Assembly (NCBI RefSeq): GCF_016313185.1
Contig: NZ_CP066218.1
Location: forward strand, 1,488,001-1,552,000
Direction: 5' to 3'
Source of the DNA: Mycolicibacterium baixiangningiae
Lineage (GTDB): Bacteria > Actinomycetota > Actinomycetes > Mycobacteriales > Mycobacteriaceae
DNA: 64,000 nt
The translations under genes and the position numbers were made by a program. Shown here in pieces: positions 27,977 through 37,207 of the stretch (position 1 is the first letter of the stretch; each line of letters starts with the position of its first letter). The notes beneath the pieces are model-generated. The model had not been told where the DNA came from. It saw only the letters and a program-made list of their open reading frames with translations, and searched no databases.

Positions 27977-29203
27977 TCAGCGATCGGCGCGCTGATAGGC
28001 GGTGACCACGGCCGCGCCACCCAACCCGATGTTGTGTTGCAGCGCCGCGCGGACGTCGTCGACCTGCCGCTTGTCGGCGGTTCCCCGCAGCTGCCACGTC
28101 AGCTCGGCGCACTGCGCCAGACCGGTCGCGCCGAGCGGATGGCCCTTGGAGATCAGCCCGCCCGACGGGTTGACCACCCACCGCCCGCCGTAGGTGGTGT
28201 CGTCGTTGTCGATGAGCTTGGGGGCCTCACCCTCACCGCACAGGCCCAGCGCCTCGTACAGCAGCAGTTCGTTGGCCGAGAAGCAGTCGTGCAGCTCGAT
28301 GACCTGGAAGTCGGCGGGGCCCAGCCCGGACTGTTCGTAGACCTGTTGAGCCGCTTTGACGTTCATGTCGTAGCCGATCAGGTTCTTGGCGGTGCCGTCG
28401 AACGTGCTGCCGAAGTCGGTGGTCATCGCCTGGCCGACGATCTCGACCGCCTGTCCGGCGAGCCCGTGCCGCTCGACGAACGCCTCGCCGGCGAGGATCG
28501 CCGCGCCCGAACCGTCCGAGGTGGGCGAGCACTGCAGTTTGGTCAGCGGGTCGGAGATCATCCGGGCGCCCAGGATGTCGTCGAGGGTGTACTCGTCCTG
28601 GAACTGGGCGTACGGGTTGTTGACCGAATGCTTGTGGTTCTTGTAGCCGATCTTTGCAAAGTGCTCCGCCGTCGAGCCGTGCTGGCGCATGTGCTCACGT
28701 CCCGCCGCGCCGAACATCCACGGCGCCACAGGGAATGCGAACTCGTCGATCTCCGCCAACGCCTTGATGTGACGGCCCAACGGCGACTCGCGGTCGTCGG
28801 CGCCGCCGGCCAGCGCGCCGGGTTGCATCTTCTCGAAGCCGAGCGCGATCGTGCAGTCGGCCAGCCCACCGCGGATGGTCTGCGCGGCCAGATACAGCGC
28901 CGTGGAGCCCGTCGAGCAGTTGTTGTTGACGTTGACCACCGGAATGCCGGTCATACCGAGTTCGTAGAGCGCGCGGTTTCCCGACGTCGAGTCGCCGCTG
29001 CAATAGCCGACGAAGCCGTGCTGCACCTCGGAGTACTCGATACCGGCGTCGGCGAGCGCCTTGGTGCCCGACTCCTTGGCCATCTGCGGGTAGTCCCAGC
29101 CCTCCCGACGGGACTCATGGTCCGCTCCGCGAGCTCCGCGTCCGCCCGGCTTCTCGAATTTCGTCATCCCGACTCCGACGACGAACACGCGGTTGCCTCT
29201 CAT
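27977..29203 (-). CDS. SCP-x-type thiolase / lipid-transfer protein
   Basis: 408 residues from the ATG at 29203 (AAGGGA seven bases upstream); longer in-frame starts would cover the operator. The N-terminal [16 protein letters not shown] and the nucleophile Cys96 (VNNNCSTGS) are thiolase features; [12 protein letters not shown] and GHPLGATG carry the HDCF and His motifs of the SCP-x/steroid thiolase branch. The usual second Cys near the C-terminus is replaced ([10 protein letters not shown]), as in SCP-x enzymes. It probably performs thiolytic or aldol-type cleavage of a sterol side chain or branched acyl-CoA, in line with the KstR-type operator upstream. Confidence 0.85.
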   Translation of the reverse strand: MRGNRVFVVGVGMTKFEKPGGRGARGADHESRREGWDYPQMAKESGTKALADAGIEYSEVQHGFVGYCSGDSTSGNRALYELGMTGIPVVNVNNNCSTGSTALYLAAQTIRGGLADCTIALGFEKMQPGALAGGADDRESPLGRHIKALAEIDEFAFPVAPWMFGAAGREHMRQHGSTAEHFAKIGYKNHKHSVNNPYAQFQDEYTLDDILGARMISDPLTKLQCSPTSDGSGAAILAGEAFVERHGLAGQAVEIVGQAMTTDFGSTFDGTAKNLIGYDMNVKAAQQVYEQSGLGPADFQVIELHDCFSANELLLYEALGLCGEGEAPKLIDNDDTTYGGRWVVNPSGGLISKGHPLGATGLAQCAELTWQLRGTADKRQVDDVRAALQHNIGLGGAAVVTAYQRADR

Positions 29204-29245
29204 GGCGATCCCTTCGCTTACGGCCCGATGTGGTGTAGACCACAA

Positions 29246-29259
29246 TAGAACGTGTTCTA
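29246..29259. promoter_or_regulatory. KstR-type operator
   Basis: TAGAACGTGTTCTA matches the KstR box TNNAACNNGTTNTA at every fixed position and is a perfect TAGAAC/GTTCTA inverted repeat around GT. It lies between the divergent thiolase (43 bases away) and DHDPR-like gene (24 bases away), so one site probably represses both until a cholesterol catabolite relieves KstR. Confidence 0.8.
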
Positions 29260-29283
29260 GTTCGGCGGTCAAGAGGAGGATCC

Positions 29284-30339
29284 ATGGCGTTACGGGTGGT
29301 GCAGTGGGCGACCGGCGGCGTGGGCGTCGCCGCGATCGACGGCGTACTCGAGCACCCCGAGCTCGAACTCGTCGGCTGCTGGGTGCACTCGAAAGCCAAG
29401 GCCGGCAAGGACGTCGGTGACCTCATCGGGGCAGAACCGATCGGGGTCACCGCCACCAACAGCGTCGAGGACATCCTCGCGCTCGATGCCGACGCGGTGA
29501 TCTACTCACCGCTGCTCCCGGACCCGAACGAGGTCGCCGCCCTGCTGCGGTCCGGCAAGAACGTCGTCACGCCCGTCGGCTGGTTCTACCCGGGTGAGAA
29601 GGAGGCCGCGCCGCTGCGGGCCGCCGCGCTCGACGGCGACGTCACGCTGCACGGCACCGGCATCGCCCCCGGCGGGATCAGCGAGAAGTTCCCGTTGGTC
29701 CTGTCGATCATGTCGACGGCGGTGACGTTCGTTCGGGCCGAGGAGTTCTCGGATCTGCGCACCTACGACGCACCGGACGTGGTGCGTTACGTGATGGGTT
29801 TCGGGGACACCCCGGCCAACGCGCTGTCGGGGCCGATGCAGAAGCTGCTCGACGGCGGCTTCATCCAGTCGGTGAAGATGGTCGTCGACAAGATGGGTTT
29901 CCGGGCCGACCCGACGATCCGGTCGTCGCAGGAGATCGCGGTGGCCACCGCGCCGATCGACTCTCCGATCGGCGCCATCGCACCGGGGCAGGTCGCCGGG
30001 CGGCGGTTCCACTGGGAGGCGACCGTCGACGGCGAGGTCGTCGTCCGCGTCACCGTCAACTGGCTGATGGGTGAGGAGCACCTCGACCCGGCGTGGACCT
30101 TCGGCGAGGCGGGGGAGCGTTACGAGATGGAGGTCCGCGGCAATCCGGATTTCACGGTGACCGTCAAGGGTTTTCAGCCCGACAGCGTCGAGTCGGGGTT
30201 GGAGAGCAACAACGGCATCGTCGCGACCGCCGCGCACTGCGTGAACTCGATCCCGGCCGTGTGCGCTGCGGCTCCGGGCATCGCGACCTACCTCGACCTG
30301 CCCCTGATCAGCGGGCGGGCCGCACCGGGGCTTGGCTGA
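29284..30339 (+). CDS. Dihydrodipicolinate reductase-like NAD(P)-binding protein
   Basis: 351 residues; GGAGG directly upstream. The N-terminal [34 protein letters not shown] is a Rossmann fold of the DapB/diaminopimelate dehydrogenase-like type, followed by ADAVIYSP and [10 protein letters not shown]. It is longer than true DapB (about 245) and lacks the clear DapB substrate motif, so it is not the lysine enzyme. The divergent arrangement around a KstR box suggests a redox step in sterol or lipid catabolism. The substrate is unknown. Confidence 0.75.
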   Translation: MALRVVQWATGGVGVAAIDGVLEHPELELVGCWVHSKAKAGKDVGDLIGAEPIGVTATNSVEDILALDADAVIYSPLLPDPNEVAALLRSGKNVVTPVGWFYPGEKEAAPLRAAALDGDVTLHGTGIAPGGISEKFPLVLSIMSTAVTFVRAEEFSDLRTYDAPDVVRYVMGFGDTPANALSGPMQKLLDGGFIQSVKMVVDKMGFRADPTIRSSQEIAVATAPIDSPIGAIAPGQVAGRRFHWEATVDGEVVVRVTVNWLMGEEHLDPAWTFGEAGERYEMEVRGNPDFTVTVKGFQPDSVESGLESNNGIVATAAHCVNSIPAVCAAAPGIATYLDLPLISGRAAPGLG

Positions 30340-30341
30340 GG

Positions 30342-30992
30342 TCAGACGCGAGCGAGGCGCTTGCGGGCCAGCTTCTTGATGTCGTCGGGAAGCGCGTTGG
30401 CGTCGAGGAGCCGGGGCAGGAGGTCGGATTCGCCGCTGATGGCGCGGAACACCAGCCCGACCGTGATGTCGCTGTCGGGACGGTCGATCACCTCGACCTC
30501 GTCTCCCGCCCGGACGGTGCCGGGGTGGATCACCCGCAGATAGGCGCCGGGGACGGCCGCCTCGGTGAAGGTCTTGATCCAGCCGCGCACGCCCAGGTAT
30601 GCCGCAAAGGTCCGGCACGGCGTCCGCGGTGAGGTGACTTCGAGCAGCAGCCCGTCCGTGCCCACCCGCCACCGTTCACCGACCCTGGCGCCGGTCACGT
30701 CGATCCCGGAGGTGGTGACGTTCTCACCGAAGTTGCCATTGGCCAATGGCCGTCCAATCGTGGCCTGCCAGCGATCGAGGTCCTCGCGCGCATAGGCGTA
30801 CACCGCCTGGTCGTCCCCGCCGTGCAACCGCGTGTTGCCGACGAGGTCATCCGACAATCCGCTGCCGACGCGGCCGGGCGCCCGCACCGGCACCGCGTCC
30901 TCCGTCGGCACCTTGTCGATACCGGTGACCTTCGTCGACTTGGCGGGATTCGGCATCGGCCGGGCCAGGTTGACGCTGAGGACGCGAGACAC
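30342..30992 (-). CDS. MOSC-domain protein (YiiM-like)
   Basis: 216 residues from the GTG at 30992, six bases after a TACCCT -10 on the minus strand, so probably leaderless. MOSC features are NGNFGENVTTSGID near residue 85, GTDGLLLEVTSPRTPC with the conserved Cys near residue 118, and a C-terminal helical tail. MOSC proteins bind molybdenum cofactor or carry sulfur or N-hydroxylated purine detoxification chemistry. The gene is convergent with the DHDPR-like gene (two bases apart) and has no molybdenum genes nearby. Confidence 0.82.
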   Translation of the reverse strand: MSRVLSVNLARPMPNPAKSTKVTGIDKVPTEDAVPVRAPGRVGSGLSDDLVGNTRLHGGDDQAVYAYAREDLDRWQATIGRPLANGNFGENVTTSGIDVTGARVGERWRVGTDGLLLEVTSPRTPCRTFAAYLGVRGWIKTFTEAAVPGAYLRVIHPGTVRAGDEVEVIDRPDSDITVGLVFRAISGESDLLPRLLDANALPDDIKKLARKRLARV

Positions 30993-31176
30993 CGCTACAG
31001 GGTAGGTCAATTCGAGATGGCCTGGCGGGCGCTGCGATCCTGCCAACCGGCGGTGAATTACCGCCAGAGGAATGAAATCCACGAGGGGATGGTGTTGACC
31101 AGATCACAGGGACCGGCCGATGCAGCGGGCACTACAGCCTTGGCCGCCGCCATGCACCGACAGAACGAGCCAGCGC

Positions 31177-31329
31177 ATGACCACTGCATTCTTCAGCTCA
31201 CAACGGGTACGGCGCGACGACGGCGCGGTGCGCAACCCGGGTGAGTTCGTCACGAGCACAATCATTTCCGCCATCTCGACGATCATCCTGATGACCGCTC
31301 TGATCGTCTTGTTCCTGCACGCGGTGTGA
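31177..31329 (+). CDS. Possible small single-span membrane protein
   Basis: 50 residues from an ATG at 31177. The C-terminal 25 residues (STIISAISTIILMTALIVLFLHAV) would form one membrane helix, and the N-terminal half is charged. The ribosome site is weak and no neighbour supports it, so it may not be real; the clean hydrophobic helix is the only argument. It lies in the 460-base gap between the MOSC gene and the lipoprotein, which otherwise holds a GGCGGT/ACCGCC mini-hairpin (31049-31065). Confidence 0.4.
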   Translation: MTTAFFSSQRVRRDDGAVRNPGEFVTSTIISAISTIILMTALIVLFLHAV

Positions 31330-31392
31330 CCCGGCAACGGTGTGTCACGCGCTGACATGTGCAGCCGGCGGGCATTCTCGTCTCACTGAATC

Positions 31393-31440
31393 GGATACGG
31401 GCGTGGCGCGTTCATGTGGATAGCCGCCGACCCCGTATCC
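31393..31440 (+). promoter_or_regulatory. 5'-leader stem-loop before the lipoprotein gene
   Basis: GGATACGGG (31393-31401) pairs with CCCGTATCC (31432-31440) across a 30-base loop; the right arm directly abuts the AGAGGA ribosome site of the gene starting at 31453. Folding could affect ribosome access. There is no known riboswitch match. Confidence 0.3.
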
Positions 31441-31452
31441 AGAGGAAGCGCT

Positions 31453-32589
31453 GTGACGAGAGGACGACGAGTGCACATTTGTGTGAGGCGGGCGCTGTGC
31501 GCGATGCTGCTCGCGTCGACGATCACAGGATGCGCGACGGCCAATCCTTCCCCGCCCGGGTTGCTGTATGTCGGCCAGCAGCAGGTTCCCGGCGGCGCCG
31601 AGCTGGACGGAACGGTCATCGGCGGGTTGTCCGGCCTCAGCTACGACGCGCAACGCGATGCCTACTTCATCGTCAGCGACGACCGGTCGGCGAAGAACCC
31701 GGCGCGTTTTTACGAGGCCCGAATCCGGCTGGACGGCAACGGGATCAGCTCCCTCGATTTCATCGCCACCCATCCCTGGCTGGATGCCGGCGGGCGACCG
31801 TTCGCGCCGCTCGACCCCGCGGCACGCCCACCCGTTGTGCCGCCGGACGCGGAAGGCATCGCGGTGGACCCCGGCCGCCACCGGCTGTACTGGTCCAGCG
31901 AGGGCGAACGCATGACCGATGACCCGAACGGCCCGGTGCTTCAGGATCCGTTCGTGCGGATCGCCGATTTCGAAGGCCGGTATCTCGGCGAGTTCGCATT
32001 GCCGCCCGCGCTGCGGATGTCGGCGGGCGACAGCGGTCCGCGGCGCAACGAAGGCTTGGAGGGGCTCACCGTCACGCCCAGCGGACGGTGGGTGTGGGCG
32101 GCGATGGAGGGACCGCTGTACCAGGACGGGCCGCTGCCCTCGGACACCGAGGGCGCGCTCACCCGCATCACCCGGTTCGATCCGGACACCGGGGCCGCGA
32201 CCGCGCAGTACGCGTACCCGCTGGACGCGGTGTCCGCCGGGCCGGGCGGGGACAATGGGGTGTCCGCCCTGGTCGCCCTGGAGGATGCGACCTTCGTGGT
32301 GGTCGAGCGCGGTTTCGCCGGACGTAACAGCGTGCGGCTCTACCGCGCCGAGGTGGCCGATGCGGACAACCTGCTGGATCTGCCCGCGCTCGCCGACCAT
32401 CAGGTGCGCCCGATGCCGAAGACCCTGCTGGCCGATCTGACCATGACGCCAGGTCTGACCCGGCTCGACAACATCGAGGGCATCACGCTGGGGCCGACAT
32501 TGCCGGACGGACGTCGCGCCGTGGTGCTGATCAGTGACGACAACTTCTCGCCGACGCAGGTCACTCAGGTGCTGGCCTTCGCGATGTGA
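31453..32589 (+). CDS. Lipoprotein with phytase-esterase-like domain
   Basis: 378 residues from the GTG at 31453, chosen for GAGGA six bases upstream. The signal ends in a lipobox (LLASTITGC, Cys about residue 30), so the protein should be lipid-anchored on the outer face of the membrane. The body matches the esterase-like activity of phytase family: LSGLSYDAQRDAYFIVSDDRS, DAEGIAVDPG, NEGLEGLTVTPSGRWVWAAMEG and RLDNIEGITLG repeat a beta-propeller pattern. Members act on phosphate or ester substrates. No operon partners are evident; the following gene starts 110 bases on. Confidence 0.82.
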   Translation: MTRGRRVHICVRRALCAMLLASTITGCATANPSPPGLLYVGQQQVPGGAELDGTVIGGLSGLSYDAQRDAYFIVSDDRSAKNPARFYEARIRLDGNGISSLDFIATHPWLDAGGRPFAPLDPAARPPVVPPDAEGIAVDPGRHRLYWSSEGERMTDDPNGPVLQDPFVRIADFEGRYLGEFALPPALRMSAGDSGPRRNEGLEGLTVTPSGRWVWAAMEGPLYQDGPLPSDTEGALTRITRFDPDTGAATAQYAYPLDAVSAGPGGDNGVSALVALEDATFVVVERGFAGRNSVRLYRAEVADADNLLDLPALADHQVRPMPKTLLADLTMTPGLTRLDNIEGITLGPTLPDGRRAVVLISDDNFSPTQVTQVLAFAM

Positions 32590-32699
32590 AATACCAAACC
32601 GCGAAAGCGATGCTGAGGGGATAGAAGTTCGGGTGGCCGCGGACCCCGATCGCGGTAACCTGAGGCCTTCGGTGATCCCCAGGCCAAGGGCGGACGAGC

Positions 32700-34109
32700 A
32701 TGGTCGACGAACCTGCGAACGCGTGCGACATCGACGAACTGCGTGGCCTGTTCCTCTTCGAAGGCCTCACCGACGAGCAACTCGAACGGCTGTGCGGCAA
32801 CGGGACGGTGACGACCCTGCCCGCCGGACTGCTCTGCCGCGAAGGCGCGCCGGCGACGCACTTCTACGTCCTGCTCGACGGTGAGATCCTGCTGTCGAAG
32901 CGCACCGGCAACCGCGACATCGAGATGTGGACGACGTCGCAGCGGGGGGCGTACTGCGGCGCGTGGTCGGCGTTCCTCCCCGACGACGACGTCCGCTACG
33001 AGCTCAACGTCAACGTGACCCGGCCGTCACGGCTGCTGGTGATCGATGCCGCCACACTGGGCGCCTTCCTGCGCACCGAGTTCCCGATGGCAACCCACCT
33101 GCTGGTCGGACACTCCCACGGGCGACTGAACGCCGGCCGCATCATCGGCCCGCACGAGCGTCTTGTGCAGCTCGGGCAACTGACCGCCGGGCTCACCCAC
33201 GAACTGAACAATCCGGCCGCGGCCGCCGTCCGCGCCGCCTCCGCGCTACGGTCCCGAATCGCCGAAACACGTCAGCGGCGCGCCGAAGTGGGCGCCGACA
33301 CCGCGCTTCTCGAGTTGCACGACCGGGTGGCCGAGGTGGCCGCCAAGCCGACCGATCTGACCACGGTGCAAAAGTCCCACCTGGAAGAGGCGCTCGGGGG
33401 ATGGCTCGACGCCCACGGGGTCACTGACGCGTGGGATCACGCCGCCACCTTCGCCGACGCCGGCATCGACATCGACTGGCTGGAGCGGATCTCGGCGTCC
33501 GGATGTGGCGAGACGCCGGCCGCGCTGGACGCAGCGGTCCGATCGCTGAGCGCCACCGCGGAGACCGAACTGCTGCTCACCGAGATCGCCGACGCGACGA
33601 AGCGCATCTCGGTGCTCGTCGACCAGGTCAAGCAGTACTCGCAACTGGACCGCGCCCCCTTCGACGTCACCGACATCCACGAATTGCTCGACAGCACGCT
33701 GGCGATGCTGTCGCACCGGCTCGGACCCGGTGTCACGGTCGTGCGCGACTTCGACCACGGTCTGCCCGGCGTGCCCTGTTACGCCGCCGAGCTCAACCAG
33801 GTGTGGACCAACCTCATCAACAACGCCCTCGACGCCATGCCGTCGGGAGTGCTCACGCTGCGCACCCGCCGCGAGCGGGACACCGTGCGCGTCGAGGTGT
33901 GCGACACCGGACCAGGCATCCCCGACGACGTGTTGCCGCGGGTGTTCGACCCCTTCTTCACCACCAAACCTTTCGGTGAGGGTGCGGGACTCGGCCTCGA
34001 CATCGCGGTCCGCAGCGTCGACCGGCATGGCGGCAGACTGTGGGCCGAGTCGACCCCCGGGGACACCCGGTTCATCACGACGCTGCCGCTGACCGTCCAG
34101 CCCGGCTGA
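32700..34109 (+). CDS. Cyclic-nucleotide-binding-domain histidine kinase
   Basis: 469 residues. Residues about 12-130 are a cyclic-nucleotide-binding (Crp-like) domain (LFLFEGLTDEQLERLCGNG ... FYVLLDGEILLSKR). The phosphoacceptor His167 is in LTAGLTHELNNPAAAAV; a roughly 160-residue helical insert separates it from the ATPase boxes QVWTNLINNALDAM, DTGPGIPDDV and FDPFFTTKPFGEGAGLGLDIAV. There are no membrane spans, so it is a soluble sensor. No response regulator is adjacent. It probably links cAMP or another ligand, or a redox partner, to phosphorelay signalling. Confidence 0.85.
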   Translation: MVDEPANACDIDELRGLFLFEGLTDEQLERLCGNGTVTTLPAGLLCREGAPATHFYVLLDGEILLSKRTGNRDIEMWTTSQRGAYCGAWSAFLPDDDVRYELNVNVTRPSRLLVIDAATLGAFLRTEFPMATHLLVGHSHGRLNAGRIIGPHERLVQLGQLTAGLTHELNNPAAAAVRAASALRSRIAETRQRRAEVGADTALLELHDRVAEVAAKPTDLTTVQKSHLEEALGGWLDAHGVTDAWDHAATFADAGIDIDWLERISASGCGETPAALDAAVRSLSATAETELLLTEIADATKRISVLVDQVKQYSQLDRAPFDVTDIHELLDSTLAMLSHRLGPGVTVVRDFDHGLPGVPCYAAELNQVWTNLINNALDAMPSGVLTLRTRRERDTVRVEVCDTGPGIPDDVLPRVFDPFFTTKPFGEGAGLGLDIAVRSVDRHGGRLWAESTPGDTRFITTLPLTVQPG

Positions 34110-34143
34110 GCCTCGGTCGCGTCACCTGGCACAGTGGACTTCT

Positions 34144-35019
34144 GTGACGAAGCGAGCGCTGGTGCTGGCCGGTGGGGGTATCGCGGGCATCGCGTGGGAG
34201 ACCGGAGTGCTGCGCGGCATCGCCGACGAAGCGCCCGACACCGCGCGGGCACTGCTGGGCGCTGAGATCCTGGTGGGCACGTCGGCCGGGTCCACGGTGG
34301 CCGCGCAGATCGGCAGCGGTCTCGGCATCGAGGCGCTCTACGACCGGCAGCTGGTGACGACGTCGGCCGAGATCGACCCCGGGGTCAGCATCGAGACGAT
34401 CACCGGTGTCTTCCTCGCCGCGATGAGTGATCCGGACGCGAATGTCACCAAGAAGACGATCACCGAGAAGTTGCGACGCATCGGGGAGATCGCACTGTCG
34501 ACGCCGACCGTCGCCGAGGACGTGCGCCGCGCGGTGATCGAACAACGCCTGCCCAGCCATGAATGGCCCGACCGTGACCTGCGAGTGACGGCAATCGACA
34601 CGGCCAAAGGCGAACTGGTCACCTTCGACCGGTCCTCGGGGGTCAGCCTGGTCGACGCCGTCGCCGCCAGCTGTGCCGTGCCGGGAGTGTGGCCGCCGGT
34701 GACGATCGGGCCGCGGCGATTCATGGACGGCGGTGTCGGCAGCACCGTCAACATGGGGGTCGCCGCGGACTGCGACGCCGCGGTGGCCCTCGTGCCGTCC
34801 GGCCGGTCGTCGCCGTCCCCGTTCGGTAGCGGGGCCGTCGCCGAGGTGGACGGATTCGCCGCCCCGACGTTCGGCATCTTCGCCGACGACGAGGCGCTCG
34901 CCGCGTTCGGCCCGAATCCGCTCGACCCGGCGTGCCGGGTACCGTCCGCGGAGGCCGGCAGGGCGCAGGGCCGACGGGTGGCCGCCGACGTCGCCGGCTT
35001 CTTCTCAGGGCTGCAGTAG
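34144..35019 (+). CDS. Patatin-like phospholipase (Rv1062-type)
   Basis: 291 residues, GTG start. The patatin dyad is visible: Ser47 in GTSAGS and Asp195 in MDGGVGS, with the oxyanion-type AGGGIAGIAWETG stretch near residue 10-20. Patatins hydrolyse acyl esters of phospholipids and glycolipids. It overlaps a second, divergent patatin tail to tail by 15 bases; from memory this pair corresponds to Rv1062 and Rv1063c. Confidence 0.87.
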   Translation: MTKRALVLAGGGIAGIAWETGVLRGIADEAPDTARALLGAEILVGTSAGSTVAAQIGSGLGIEALYDRQLVTTSAEIDPGVSIETITGVFLAAMSDPDANVTKKTITEKLRRIGEIALSTPTVAEDVRRAVIEQRLPSHEWPDRDLRVTAIDTAKGELVTFDRSSGVSLVDAVAASCAVPGVWPPVTIGPRRFMDGGVGSTVNMGVAADCDAAVALVPSGRSSPSPFGSGAVAEVDGFAAPTFGIFADDEALAAFGPNPLDPACRVPSAEAGRAQGRRVAADVAGFFSGLQ

Positions 35020-36045
35020 CGGGGTGAACGCCGGCTGGTCGAACTGGTCGAGCGCCTGGACGGCCAACTCCCTGCCTAACTCGATGACCTCGGCCGCGCG
35101 GTGGAAATCCAAACTGCGACAAGCGGATCGGGGTACCTCGATGAGCAGGTCGGGCGGATAGGCCGCCAGCGTGTGGCGGGCCAGCGCCGCCTGCGCAATG
35201 TCGATGGTGCGGTTCATCACCTCGAAGCTGCCCAGCCTCGGCACCGTCACCTCTTTGGCGGAGTCGACGAGTTGGTCGGCGCTGCTGTTCGATTCGATCT
35301 GGTCACCGAACTCACCGACCTCACCGTCCCCGTCGGCGGTGGTGCCGAAGCGGTTGAGCATGGACCGCACCGCCGGGGTGTCGAGCACCGTGCGCGCCGA
35401 CTTCGAATCCAGCATCGCAGATGTGCTGCGCAGCAACCGGTTCATCCAGTCGGCCGTCGAGGTCGCGTCACCGTCGACGGGCTCGGTGCCGCCGGTCTCG
35501 CTGCCGCCCAGGCTCACCGCGATCGTGAGGTCGGCATTCACTGCGGCGACCGGCGCCATCGGCAACGGGTCGAGGATCCCGCCGTCGGCGAGTAACCGGC
35601 CGTCGAGCACATGCGGGGTGATGACGCCGGGGATCGCGATCGACGCGCGAATCGCCGCGTCCACCGGACCGCGCTGCAGCCACACCGACCGGCCGGCGAT
35701 CAGATCCGTCGTGACGGCTGTGTACGGCACCGGCAGGTCTTCGATGCAGACCTCGCCGAGGACCTCACGCACGGCGTCGAGGATCTTCTCCGCCCGCAAC
35801 ACCCCGGCCGCGGCGATCGAGGGATCCAGCAGGCGCAGTACCGCGCGCTGGGTCAGCGATCTGGCCCACTCGGCGTACTCGTCGAGCTTGCCCGCCGCCT
35901 GCAGGCCCCCCACCAGCGCGCCCATCGACGAGCCCGAGATGCCGACGATCTCGTAGCCCCGCGACCGCAGTTCGTCGATGACCCCGATGTGCGCGTAGCC
36001 GCGGGCACCGCCACTGCCGAGCACCAGGGCGACGCGTTTGCTCAT
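35005..36045 (-). CDS. Patatin-like phospholipase, RssA type (Rv1063c-type)
   Basis: 346 residues. GSGGARGYAHIG (residues 10-21) is the oxyanion loop, Ser40 in GSSMG the nucleophile and Asp154 in ADGGILDPLP the partner acid. The C-terminal 150 residues are a helical extension with an acidic stretch (FGTTADGDGEVGEFGDQIES). The fold predicts lysophospholipase or esterase activity in the cytoplasm. Its last 15 bases overlap the end of the convergent patatin. Confidence 0.88.
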   Translation of the reverse strand: MSKRVALVLGSGGARGYAHIGVIDELRSRGYEIVGISGSSMGALVGGLQAAGKLDEYAEWARSLTQRAVLRLLDPSIAAAGVLRAEKILDAVREVLGEVCIEDLPVPYTAVTTDLIAGRSVWLQRGPVDAAIRASIAIPGVITPHVLDGRLLADGGILDPLPMAPVAAVNADLTIAVSLGGSETGGTEPVDGDATSTADWMNRLLRSTSAMLDSKSARTVLDTPAVRSMLNRFGTTADGDGEVGEFGDQIESNSSADQLVDSAKEVTVPRLGSFEVMNRTIDIAQAALARHTLAAYPPDLLIEVPRSACRSLDFHRAAEVIELGRELAVQALDQFDQPAFTPLLQP

Positions 36046-36087
36046 GGCGTTATCTTGCGCCGCGTTTTGCGCAGCGTGAACGAAACC

Positions 36088-36537
36088 TCATCCGCACAGT
36101 CCGTCTGCGGCCGCCTCGACGGCGACGATGACCGCCGCCTGACGCGCCGGCTGCAGCTGGGACCACGGCGTCCCGAAGGTGCCCGGGCCCGCCGCATCGG
36201 ACTTCTGGATCTCCGCGAGATAGGGTTCCACCTGCGCTTTGAGGTCGCCGCCACGCTCGTTCATCCACGTCTTGGCCGCGTCGCAGGCCTGGAAGTACTC
36301 CTCTTCGGTGGACTCGGCCGGGGCGCCCACCGCCGTCGTCACCCCGCCAGGGGAGGTGCCCACCTCACCGGGCGCCGCCGTGCGGGCTGCCGTGGTCGTC
36401 GTCGACGCTGTGGCCTGCGGCGACGTCTGGGTCGACGAGGGTTGCGCACCCTCGCCACCGCCGTCGGAGCAACCGGTCAGGGCCAGGACACCGGTGACGG
36501 CGACGGCCGCGGAGAAGCGGGGAAGGCGTCTGCGCAT
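36088..36537 (-). CDS. lpqV: Lipoprotein LpqV
   Basis: 149 residues. The signal peptide ends at the lipobox LALTGC, making Cys23 the likely lipidated residue. A Thr/Ala/Ser-rich linker (about 30-65) precedes the conserved domain APAESTEEEYFQACDAAKTWM ... QPARQAAVIVAVEAAADGLCG, matching mycobacterial LpqV as I recall it. It is a mycobacteria-restricted surface lipoprotein of unknown role. Its start is 28 bases from the divergent Cys leader peptide. Confidence 0.88.
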   Translation of the reverse strand: MRRRLPRFSAAVAVTGVLALTGCSDGGGEGAQPSSTQTSPQATASTTTTAARTAAPGEVGTSPGGVTTAVGAPAESTEEEYFQACDAAKTWMNERGGDLKAQVEPYLAEIQKSDAAGPGTFGTPWSQLQPARQAAVIVAVEAAADGLCG

Positions 36538-36565
36538 GGGGTCAATCTATGCAACACTGGCCGCC

Positions 36566-36607
36566 GTGACGGAGCGGACCGTGTTTGTGGAGTGTTGTCG
36601 GGCCTGA
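36566..36607 (+). CDS. Cys-Cys leader peptide, probable cysteine-responsive attenuator
   Basis: A 13-codon frame, GTG start, encoding MTERTVFVECCRA. AACACT at 36553-36558 fits a -10 seven bases before the GTG, so the mRNA should begin at the start codon. Two adjacent Cys codons near the end, in front of a cysteine dioxygenase/rhodanese operon starting 41 bases later, match the published class of leaderless poly-cysteine upstream ORFs in mycobacteria: ribosomes stall on the Cys codons when cysteine is scarce and alter expression of the following genes. The match to that class is from memory and position. Confidence 0.7.
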   Translation: MTERTVFVECCRA

Positions 36608-36648
36608 CGCCCACCCCCAGACCCGTCTGCCCTCTTGGAGTTCTCGTC

Positions 36649-37203
36649 ATGTCTGTCCACACCCTCTCGTCGCCCGTTTCTGCCGTTCCCGCGGTCTCCG
36701 CGCCCACCCGGCTTCGTCTCCCCGACCTCCTGCACGCCACCGACCGCGGTGCCGACGCCGTACTCAGCGGACGCTTCGACCACCTACTGCCCCGCGGCGG
36801 CGTGCCCGGCGACGACCGTTGGTACACGAGGCTGCACGGCGACGACGAACTCGACATCTGGCTGATCAGCTGGGTGCCCGACCGGTCGACCGAACTGCAC
36901 GACCACGGCGGGTCCCTCGGCGCGCTCACCGTCGTGTCCGGCTCGCTCGCCGAAACCCGTTGGGACGGGGACGGTTTGCGACGGCGCGAGCTCGCGGCGG
37001 GGGATCAGGCCGCGTTCCCGCTCGGCTGGGTGCACGATGTGGTGTGGGCGCCGGATGCTGCGCTTGGTTCGACGCTGACCGGACCGACCCTGAGCGTGCA
37101 CGCCTACTCGCCGCCGCTGACCGCGATGTCCTACTACGAGGTCACCGAGCGGCAGACGTTGCGCCGCAGCCGCACCGAACTCACCGACACACCGGAGGGA
37201 TGA
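36649..37203 (+). CDS. Cysteine dioxygenase-like cupin (Rv1065-type)
   Basis: 184 residues from the ATG at 36649 with GGAG 11 bases upstream. Iron ligands of the CDO family are His84 and His86 (ELHDHGGS) and His129 (GWVHDVVW), and the SxH segment around SYYEVTE follows. The enzyme should oxidise cysteine to cysteine sulfinate, the first step of cysteine catabolism. A rhodanese follows by four bases, and the Cys-Cys leader peptide precedes it, so the whole unit appears to be controlled by cysteine supply. Confidence 0.85.
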   Translation: MSVHTLSSPVSAVPAVSAPTRLRLPDLLHATDRGADAVLSGRFDHLLPRGGVPGDDRWYTRLHGDDELDIWLISWVPDRSTELHDHGGSLGALTVVSGSLAETRWDGDGLRRRELAAGDQAAFPLGWVHDVVWAPDAALGSTLTGPTLSVHAYSPPLTAMSYYEVTERQTLRRSRTELTDTPEG

Positions 37204-37207
37204 CCGC

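Noticed and set aside
29231..29243. TGGTGTAGACCA next to the KstR box as a second operator.
   Set aside because: Only four-base arms, likely chance; the 14-bp KstR motif explains the regulation.
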